Of a stretch of 5,453 nucleotides of DNA, positions 1 to 4,565 are shown piece after piece. How positions within the stretch are numbered: the stretch's first letter is position 1; each line of letters starts with the position of its first letter. Both the position numbers and the translations under genes were made by a program. Below the pieces are notes generated by a model. It saw only the letters and a list, made by a program, of their open reading frames with translations. It was not told the DNA's origin and did no database searches. Source of the stretch: Phycisphaerales bacterium (GTDB lineage Bacteria; Planctomycetota; Phycisphaerae; Tepidisphaerales; Tepidisphaeraceae); NCBI GenBank assembly GCA_028288905.1, contig JAQGHJ010000142.1:1-5453 (forward strand). The letters run 5' to 3'.

Positions 1-21
1 TAGGGTGCCCGCCACGCCAAA

Positions 22-57
22 CGCCAGCGGGCCGCTCGGATGAGCGGCCCGCTGGCG
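22..57 (-). terminator. Strong GC-rich hairpin, probable terminator of the phosphodiesterase-like gene
   Basis: Positions 22-37 and 42-57 form a perfect 16-bp inverted repeat closed by a 4-base loop (GGAT). It lies about 110 bases past the stop of the minus-strand gene ending at 166. Read on the minus strand, the stem is followed by TTT and then GC-rich sequence, so this is a strong hairpin with only a minimal U-tract. Read on the plus strand there is no T-run at all, so the minus direction is favoured. The window opens with TAG at 1-3. If that is the stop of an unseen plus-strand gene, the hairpin would lie between convergent genes and could act on both; this cannot be judged from here. Confidence 0.55.
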
Positions 58-165
58 AACGTCAGTCCGTTGCTTCCGATGTCGAGCCCCCGAAGGGAGA
101 GGGAGAGGCCCGGTCGGGCGTTCGGGACGCCATCGCGGGCGAGTCCGGCGGGCGGCACAGCCGGC
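58..165. other. Non-coding spacer downstream of the phosphodiesterase-like gene
   Basis: No credible gene is seen between the hairpin and the stop codon at 166-168. A purine-only stretch of 17 bases (92-108) is the only compositional oddity. A 23-codon minus-strand reading frame starting near 133 has no ribosome site and no recognisable product, so it is not called. Confidence 0.4.
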
Positions 166-1608
166 CTACGGGACCGTGGTCGGCGGCACCACGACGCCCA
201 GGTGCCGCAGGATCAGTCCGAACACGTCCGTCGCCGCCACCTCGCCGGCCATCCCTGCGCCGCTGCCGCCGCCGCCGACTGGTGTCGGCAGCAACTCCGC
301 CTGCCGCGTCATCACCAGCGGCCCGACGTTCGGCGACGCCGGCGGGCGGCCGTGGCTGCCCTTCACCAGCGTCGGGTCCGTCGGGATCACCTTCATCTGC
401 GTCCGAAAGCCAAGCTTCTTCCGCAGCAGCGTCCAGGCGATCCGGCCCTTCACCATCGACAGGCCCGGGTCCAGGAACAGCTCGACCGGGTCGTACCCCG
501 GCTTGCGGTGGATGTCGACCGCCCGGGCGAAGTCTGGCTCGCGGGCGTCGTCCAGCCAGTAGTAGTACGTGAACCACGCCCCCGGTGCCGCAACCGCCAC
601 CAACTCGCCGGACCGCTCGTGGTCCAGCCCGGCCGCCCGCTTGCCGTCGGCGTCGAGCACCCGCTCGATCCCGTCGACCGTCTCCAGCAGCGCCTTCACC
701 TCCGGCACTCGGGCCGGGTCGTTCACGTACACGTGGGCGACCTGGTGGTCGGCCGCGGCGAACGCGGCGCACTGGCCCGGGTCAAGCAGTTCCCGCCCGA
801 GCTCCTCCCGCACGGCGATCAGCCCGGCCCGCCGCAACACGCGGTTGATGTCGACCGGCTTGCTCACCGGCTCGATCCCGTACTCCGACAGCACCACCAC
901 CCGCGCGCCCCGCCCCTCGAAGTGATCGATCAGCTTCCCGCATACCGCGTCGAGCTCACGCAGGTCCTTGGCGGCCTTCTCCGGGTCAGGGCCGACCTTT
1001 TGCAGCACGTAGTCCAGGTGCGGCAGGTAGACGAGGGACAGGGTGGGGTCGTACGCGCGGTCGACGCGAACGGCGGCTTCGGCGATCCACTCGGTCACCT
1101 TGACGCTGGTGGCCGGACCCCAGAAGTGGAACAGCGGGAACTGCCCGAGCTCGCGCTGGAGCTCGTCGCGGAGGCGGGGCGGGTTCGTCCAGACGTCCGG
1201 CAGCTTGCGGCCGTCGGCCGGGTACATCGGGCGGGGCGTAACGGTGTAGTCGGACCCGGAGTACATCGCGTACCACCAGAACAGGTTCGCGCAGGTGAAC
1301 TTCGGGTCGGCCGCCCTGGCGACGTCCCAGATTTTCGGGCGTTGGACGAGCCGGTTCGACTGCCGCCAGAACTTCACCTCCAGCTCGTCCCGGAACAGCC
1401 AACCGTTGGCGACGGCCCCGTGCCCGGCCGGTGGCGTGCCGGTCAAGTAGGTGGACTGAACGGTGGTGGTGACGGCCGGCAGCACGTGCCCGACCGGGGC
1501 GACCCGCCCGGCGTCGGCGAACGCCTTGAGCCGGGGCGTGTGGGGGCCGAGCAGGGCGGGCGTGAGGCCGACGGCGTTCAGGACGGCGGTCTTGTGAAGG
1601 GCGGGCAC
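166..1608 (-). CDS. Alkaline phosphatase superfamily / nucleotide pyrophosphatase-phosphodiesterase-like protein
   Basis: The product is 480 residues from a GTG start at 1608-1606 to the stop TAG (168-166). It resembles type I phosphodiesterase / nucleotide pyrophosphatase enzymes, which cleave phosphodiester or pyrophosphate bonds using two metal ions and a threonine nucleophile. Visible landmarks are an N-terminal strand followed by VGLTPALLG (13-21); LPAVTTTVQSTYLTG (43-57) with T47 in the nucleophile position, then GHGAVANGW (62-70); VYLPHLDY (193-200); VVLSEYGIEPV (238-248); DHQVAHVYV (287-295); and KGSHG (416-420), where H419 matches the C-terminal metal histidine. The first metal aspartate (usually in a DG pair) is V13, and the usual DH pair is E242-Y243. 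From memory, close planctomycete relatives share these changes, so this is probably a distinct subfamily, possibly related to the phosphodiesterase of ebo clusters (EboF); no ebo neighbours are visible. No signal peptide is seen, so it is probably cytoplasmic. The reading frame stays open upstream to about 2322, but that part overlaps the divergent gene and is Arg/Pro/Ala-rich. Homology begins around LHKTAVLN (4-11), so GTG 1608 is preferred. No Shine-Dalgarno precedes it. The substrate is unknown. Confidence 0.85.
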   Translation of the reverse strand: MPALHKTAVLNAVGLTPALLGPHTPRLKAFADAGRVAPVGHVLPAVTTTVQSTYLTGTPPAGHGAVANGWLFRDELEVKFWRQSNRLVQRPKIWDVARAADPKFTCANLFWWYAMYSGSDYTVTPRPMYPADGRKLPDVWTNPPRLRDELQRELGQFPLFHFWGPATSVKVTEWIAEAAVRVDRAYDPTLSLVYLPHLDYVLQKVGPDPEKAAKDLRELDAVCGKLIDHFEGRGARVVVLSEYGIEPVSKPVDINRVLRRAGLIAVREELGRELLDPGQCAAFAAADHQVAHVYVNDPARVPEVKALLETVDGIERVLDADGKRAAGLDHERSGELVAVAAPGAWFTYYYWLDDAREPDFARAVDIHRKPGYDPVELFLDPGLSMVKGRIAWTLLRKKLGFRTQMKVIPTDPTLVKGSHGRPPASPNVGPLVMTRQAELLPTPVGGGGSGAGMAGEVAATDVFGLILRHLGVVVPPTTVP

Positions 1609-1620
1609 GGCGGGATTGAA

Positions 1621-1639
1621 GGGGCGGGGCGGGGCGGGG
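1621..1639 (+). other. G-quadruplex-type tract (four GGGG runs)
   Basis: Four runs of GGGG are separated by single C residues, which fits the tightest intramolecular G-quadruplex pattern. The tract begins 12 bases upstream of the GTG start of the minus-strand gene. The G-rich strand is that gene's template strand, so its mRNA leader would be C-rich and have no ribosome site there. An effect on transcription is inference; chance within a very GC-rich genome is the alternative. Confidence 0.6.
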
Positions 1640-1730
1640 TCAAGGCGAGGGCCGGGCACTCGGGGCAGCCGTGCCGACGGCGGTCGGCCGCGGGCCCGGC
1701 CGTAACGCGTCCGAACGGCACGGGTTAAAA

Positions 1731-1760
1731 TTGACGCTCGCGGTGGGCGACTGGTATCTT
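1731..1760 (+). promoter_or_regulatory. Sigma-70-like promoter for the beta-propeller lipoprotein
   Basis: TTGACG (1731-1736; 5 of 6 matches to the -35 consensus) and TATCTT (1755-1760; 4 of 6 to the -10) are separated by 18 bases. An AT block (TTAAAATT, 1725-1732) leads into the -35 and stands out in the GC-rich surroundings, like a small UP element. A transcription start near 1767 would give a leader of about 130 bases before the TTG start at 1898. No comparable promoter was found on the minus strand for the divergent gene. Confidence 0.6.
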
Positions 1761-1829
1761 CGCCCCGTCGCGGCGGCGCGTCCCGGCGGAGGGCCGTCGC
1801 GACCGGGTCGGGTGCGTCCTCCCCCACCC

Positions 1830-1862
1830 CGGCCGCCGGCATCGGTACGCCGCCGGCGGCCG
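1830..1862 (+). promoter_or_regulatory. 11-bp hairpin in the 5' leader of the lipoprotein gene
   Basis: Positions 1830-1840 and 1852-1862 are perfect inverted complements around an 11-base loop. The hairpin lies in the predicted leader RNA, 20 bases before the AGGAG ribosome site. It has no T-tract, so it is not a standard terminator. It could protect the 5' end or affect translation, or simply reflect GC-rich composition. Confidence 0.4.
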
Positions 1863-1882
1863 CGGCGCCATCCCCAGTCCCC

Positions 1883-1887
1883 AGGAG
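1883..1887 (+). promoter_or_regulatory. Shine-Dalgarno AGGAG that decides a TTG start
   Basis: AGGAG sits 10 bases before TTG 1898-1900. No in-frame ATG or GTG occurs ahead of the signal peptide, so this site is the main support for TTG as the start codon. Confidence 0.6.
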
Positions 1888-1897
1888 CGAAGCCCCC

Positions 1898-3226
1898 TTG
1901 AGCCAGACGACCTCCCCGCGACGTCCCCGTGTCTCGCCCCCGACCTCGCCCCGCGCCCGGTCGGCGTCGCCGCGAGTCGGGCGGTGGGCCGCCCTGGCTG
2001 TCGTCGCGGCCGCGGCGGTCGGGTCGGCCGCCGGGTGTGCGGAGAAGCCGATCGTCGACGTGGTCGGCCCGGTCCGGGCGATCGAGAGCCCCGGGTTCGC
2101 CCGGCTCTGGGCCACGTCCCTACAACTGGAGCCGAAGGACGAGGTCGCGTTCACGTTCGTCCGCGGGGACTGGCTGTTCGTGTACTCGAAGCTTGGCAAG
2201 GTGTACGCGATGCGGCGGGCGGACGGGCAGCCGGTGTTCGCCACGGCCGTCCCCGGCGGGACGTACCGGCTGTTCCCGCCGCTGGTGCTGAAGAACCAGA
2301 TCGTGTTCCCGACGACGAACACGCTGGAGATCTACTCGTACGCCGGCGTGCACCAGCGGTCGCTGGACGTCGGGGCGGCGATCCGGGCCGAGTGCGTCGG
2401 GGACCGGTCCGACGTGTTCGTCCCGGTGGACTCGCCCGGGGTCGGGGCGTTGATCAAGCGGTACGACCTGAGCCGCCCGGAGATCAATGTCCCGATCTGG
2501 CAGCTCCAGGCCTGGGCCGGTGGGATCGCGTCCAGCCCGGCCCTGCAGGCCGAAATCGTGTACATGGCGGCCGACGTCGGGACCGTGTACGCGGTGGCCG
2601 GCGAGAACCGCGAGCCGATCTGGCCGCTCCCGGGGAACACGTTCGACGCCCGCAGCCGGGTCGTCGCCCCGCTGCGGGCGGACGACGTCGGGCTGTACGT
2701 GTCGACCGTCGAGGGCAAGCTGTACTGCCTCAACCGCACGAGCGGGGTGGTGAAGTGGCAGTACTTCGCCGGCGGCCCGCTCGAGGCCGGGCCGGTCGTG
2801 CTGGCCGATACCGTGTACGTCCCGGACCCGGCCCGCGGGTGGTCGGCCGTCGACAAGGTCGAGAACCCGGACGTCAAGACCCCGCAGTACAACCGGGCCG
2901 CCCGCTGGTCGAACAAGGACGTCGCCCAGATCATCAGCCAGGACGACAAGTACACGTACGTCCGGACGGCCGACAACCACTTGGCCGCGCTGGACAAGCG
3001 GACCGGTGCCGTGCGGTTCCGCAGCGACCGGTCGGACTTCAACGCGTTCGCGACGAACCCGAAGGACGCGACGGTCTACACGGCCGGCCGGGCCGGGCGG
3101 GTGGTCGCCGTCCGGGCGGTCCTGCAGCCGGGCGCGACCGGCGAGGTCGTGATGCTCGACCAGGACCGCGCCCCGGAAGCGGTGGTGGCGGACGCCGTGC
3201 CGAGCGCGTCGGTCGGCGTGCGGTAG
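1898..3226 (+). CDS. Lipoprotein with PQQ-like (BamB-like) beta-propeller repeats
   Basis: A 442-residue protein starts at TTG (1898) and ends at TAG (3224-3226). The N-terminus is a long Arg/Ser/Pro-rich stretch (1-29), a hydrophobic segment (about 30-45) and a lipobox SAAGC, making C47 the probable lipidated cysteine. The mature part carries repeats of the PQQ-like blade type (G-x-[VL]-Y-A-[VL]-x-x-x-x-G-x-x-x-W): GKVYAM (100-105), NTLEIYSYAG (141-150), GTVYAVAGENREPIW (228-242), GKLYCLNRTSGVVKW (273-287) with a following VLADTVYVPD strand, HLAALDKRTGAVRF (361-374) and ATVYTAG (391-397). The C-terminal tail from about 410 looks irregular. Such propellers usually act as protein-binding scaffolds in the periplasm, as BamB does in outer-membrane protein assembly, or in quinoprotein dehydrogenases. 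No dehydrogenase active site is apparent, so a scaffold or unknown envelope role is more likely. The gene has its own candidate promoter at 1731-1760 and diverges from the phosphodiesterase-like gene. Its precise function cannot be assigned. Confidence 0.85.
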   Translation: MSQTTSPRRPRVSPPTSPRARSASPRVGRWAALAVVAAAAVGSAAGCAEKPIVDVVGPVRAIESPGFARLWATSLQLEPKDEVAFTFVRGDWLFVYSKLGKVYAMRRADGQPVFATAVPGGTYRLFPPLVLKNQIVFPTTNTLEIYSYAGVHQRSLDVGAAIRAECVGDRSDVFVPVDSPGVGALIKRYDLSRPEINVPIWQLQAWAGGIASSPALQAEIVYMAADVGTVYAVAGENREPIWPLPGNTFDARSRVVAPLRADDVGLYVSTVEGKLYCLNRTSGVVKWQYFAGGPLEAGPVVLADTVYVPDPARGWSAVDKVENPDVKTPQYNRAARWSNKDVAQIISQDDKYTYVRTADNHLAALDKRTGAVRFRSDRSDFNAFATNPKDATVYTAGRAGRVVAVRAVLQPGATGEVVMLDQDRAPEAVVADAVPSASVGVR

Positions 3227-3286
3227 ACCGTCGTGCGGTGGGGGCGCGGCCGACACGAGCGACGACTGCTCGATGCGCTCCCTTAG

Positions 3287-3306
3287 CCCCAGCCGGAAGG
3301 TTGGGG
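3287..3306 (+). terminator. GGAA-capped hairpin after the lipoprotein gene (terminator or REP-like)
   Basis: CCCCAGCC (3287-3294) pairs with GGTTGGGG (3299-3306) around GGAA. This gives 8 bp with one G-U pair and a GNRA-class tetraloop. It lies 60 bases past the lipoprotein stop. There is no T-tract, so it is not a textbook intrinsic terminator. A smaller 5-bp hairpin precedes it (CGAGC 3256-3260 with GCTCG 3268-3272). The compact palindrome also resembles intergenic repeats of the REP type. Only one copy is seen in this window, so this stays a guess. Confidence 0.35.
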
Positions 3307-3457
3307 GTCGGCGCGAGGCGGCACCGAAGTTCAACCCCGCCCTCCCGGACGGGGCTACTGGAACGCCCCGCCAAGTTTCGGCAGCGCCCCCGCCCAAGTC
3401 GCTGCTCGCGCCGCCCGCCCTGCCCACGGGGCCCCTTCCGAATCGTGAGGTCGCCCG

Positions 3458-4327
3458 ATGGTTCGCCTGGTGTCCGCCGTCCTCGTCCTCGTGCCGCTCC
3501 TGTCCGTGCTCCGCGTCACCTCCGCTTTTGGTGCCCCGGCGACCGGGCCTTCCGGCACCCCGGCGACCGCGCCGGCCACCCGCCCCGCCGTGGACCCGGC
3601 GTTGCTCACCCGTTACGCCGCCCGCACGCTCGCCAGCGCCGCCGTGCCGGGCGGGTCGCTGAACTACCGGCTTCTGGTGCCCGACGGGTACGACCCGATG
3701 GCGGCAGCGGCGTACCCGCTGCTCCTGCAGCTCCACGGGGCGGGCGAGCGGGGGACGGACAACGCCCGGCAGCTCATCTGGGGCGGGGCGCAGCTGGCGA
3801 CGAAGCTCCAGGCGGCCGGGCCGTGCTTCGTCGTCGCCCCGCAGTGCCCGCCGGGCAAGCAGTGGGTGAACACGCCGTGGGCGAAGGGGTCGTACTCGAC
3901 GGCCGCCGTCCCGATCTCCGACGAGCTGAAGATGGCGATCGAGGCGGTCGAGAAGGCGGCCGTCGAGTTCAAGATCGACCGGTCCCGGATCTACGTCATG
4001 GGCCTGTCGATGGGCGGGTACGGGACGTGGGACGCGATCGCCCGCCGTCCCGACCTGTTCGCGGCGGCCGTGCCGATCTGCGGCGGCGGAGACCCGGCCG
4101 CGGCGGCGCGGCTCAAGGCGATCCCGATCAGGGTGTTTCACGGCGGGGCGGACCCGGTCGTCCCCCCGGCCGCCTCCCGCGACATGGCCGCCGCCCTGAA
4201 GGCGGCCGGGGCGACCGACGCGACGCTCACCTACACCGAGTTCCCGGGCGTGGCGCACAACGCCTGGACCCCCGCCTGGGAAACGCCGGGCCTGTTCGAA
4301 TGGCTGCTCGCCCAGAAGCGCCGCTGA
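3458..4327 (+). CDS. Secreted alpha/beta-hydrolase (esterase / prolyl-oligopeptidase-like family)
   Basis: A 289-residue protein starts at ATG 3458, seven bases after GAGG (3447-3450), and ends at TGA (4325-4327). Residues 1-26 form a signal peptide with a hydrophobic core at about 4-18 and probable cleavage after TSAFGA. A Pro/Ala/Thr-rich linker follows (27-46). The hydrolase domain runs from about 65 to the end: YPLLLQLHGAGERG (86-99) carries the HG oxyanion-hole motif, GLSMGG (182-187) is the nucleophile elbow with S184, GGADPVVP (229-236) supplies D232, and GVAHNAW (264-270) supplies H267. The triad is therefore complete. This layout matches the group variously called dienelactone hydrolase-like, CE1 / PHB-depolymerase-like or S9-type 'phospholipase/carboxylesterase' proteins, common in planctomycetes that degrade polysaccharides. 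Expected activity is ester hydrolysis, for example on acylated polysaccharides, in the periplasm or outside the cell. The substrate cannot be deduced. The gene is preceded and followed by gaps of over 230 bases with hairpins, so it is probably transcribed alone. Confidence 0.9.
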   Translation: MVRLVSAVLVLVPLLSVLRVTSAFGAPATGPSGTPATAPATRPAVDPALLTRYAARTLASAAVPGGSLNYRLLVPDGYDPMAAAAYPLLLQLHGAGERGTDNARQLIWGGAQLATKLQAAGPCFVVAPQCPPGKQWVNTPWAKGSYSTAAVPISDELKMAIEAVEKAAVEFKIDRSRIYVMGLSMGGYGTWDAIARRPDLFAAAVPICGGGDPAAAARLKAIPIRVFHGGADPVVPPAASRDMAAALKAAGATDATLTYTEFPGVAHNAWTPAWETPGLFEWLLAQKRR

Positions 4328-4333
4328 GTTACC

Positions 4334-4351
4334 GCGGGCACGGCAGCCCGC
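4334..4351 (+). terminator. Possible terminator hairpin after the hydrolase gene
   Basis: GCGGGC (4334-4339) pairs with GCCCGC (4346-4351) around a 6-base loop, starting 7 bases after the hydrolase stop. It is followed by a C-rich pyrimidine stretch rather than a T-run. The position suits a terminator but the signal is weak. Confidence 0.3.
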
Positions 4352-4399
4352 CTTCCGCCCCTCGCACCCCCTTCGTCGGCACCACCACCAGCCACGCCA

Positions 4400-4447
4400 T
4401 TGCCATCGGTGCCCCGCGCGCGCACACCCGGTACAGGGGCGTGGCAA
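4400..4447 (+). other. Compound stem-loop between the hydrolase and RTX genes
   Basis: TTGCCA (4400-4405) pairs with TGGCAA (4442-4447), and inside it GCCCC (4411-4415) pairs with GGGGC (4436-4440). The inner loop includes 13 bases of alternating purine and pyrimidine (4415-4427), a Z-DNA-type composition. It could be a late 3' element of the hydrolase transcript or part of the control region of the next gene. Its right arm overlaps the possible promoter at 4443-4470. Confidence 0.3.
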
Positions 4448-4470
4448 CCTTTAGCCCGCCTGCGCATAGT
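4443..4470 (+). promoter_or_regulatory. Possible ECF-sigma-type promoter of the RTX gene
   Basis: GGCAACC (4443-4449) contains the AAC core typical of ECF-sigma -35 elements. The -10 region would be around GCATAGT (4464-4470), 14 bases further on. The same -10 could pair with TGGCAA as a weak sigma-70 promoter (3 of 6 and 4 of 6 matches, 17-base spacer). Planctomycetes encode many ECF sigma factors. Transcription from here would give a leader of roughly 90 bases. The evidence is a motif resemblance only. Confidence 0.25.
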
Positions 4471-4472
4471 TC

Positions 4473-4523
4473 CTGCTAGGAGGAGCAGCGGCCGACCCGA
4501 CCGTCCGGGCCGCCAGGCTGCTC
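4473..4523 (+). promoter_or_regulatory. Leader with two mutually exclusive hairpins and an orphan AGGAGG
   Basis: CTGCT (4473-4477) can pair with AGCAG (4484-4488), exposing AGGAGG (4478-4483) as the loop. The same right arm, as GAGCAGC (4483-4489), can instead pair with GCTGCTC (4517-4523). The two structures cannot form together. AGGAGG is a strong ribosome-binding sequence, but no ATG, GTG or TTG follows within useful distance and the RTX start is over 80 bases away. A regulatory switch is possible but unproven. Confidence 0.3.
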
Positions 4524-4532
4524 GGCCACCAA

Positions 4533-4555
4533 CCCCCGCGTACCGGGGGAAAGGA
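4533..4555 (+). promoter_or_regulatory. Hairpin abutting the ribosome-binding site of the RTX gene
   Basis: CCCCCG (4533-4538) pairs with CGGGGG (4544-4549) around a 5-base loop. Directly after it comes AAGGA (4551-4555), the probable Shine-Dalgarno, 10 bases before ATG 4566. The stem does not cover the site itself but ends one base before it, so folding could affect ribosome access. Confidence 0.4.
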
Positions 4556-4565
4556 ACGGACCGCC

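Noticed and set aside
1..3. Stop codon of an upstream plus-strand gene (TAG at the window start)
   Set aside because: Only three bases are available, so no coding frame can be shown.
40..1728. Plus-strand 562-codon open frame
   Set aside because: It lies antisense to the phosphodiesterase-like gene, is Arg/Gly/Pro/Val-rich without domains, and is the mirror effect of high third-position GC.
1671..1901. Small plus-strand frame of 76 codons
   Set aside because: It runs across the promoter and leader of the lipoprotein gene, with no ribosome site and Pro/Arg-rich composition.
2120..4447. Minus-strand 775-codon open frame
   Set aside because: It is antisense to two convincing plus-strand genes, with low-complexity Arg/Gly/Val composition and no motif.
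4442..4455. Sigma-54-type promoter (TGGCA ... GC)
   Set aside because: The distance between the GG and GC elements is one base short of the strict sigma-54 spacing, and the second element lacks TTGC.
1984..4479. Plus-strand 831-codon open frame
   Set aside because: It overlaps the lipoprotein and hydrolase genes in another frame. The translation is Arg/Gly-rich with no fold, while the competing frames show a lipobox, propeller repeats and a catalytic triad.
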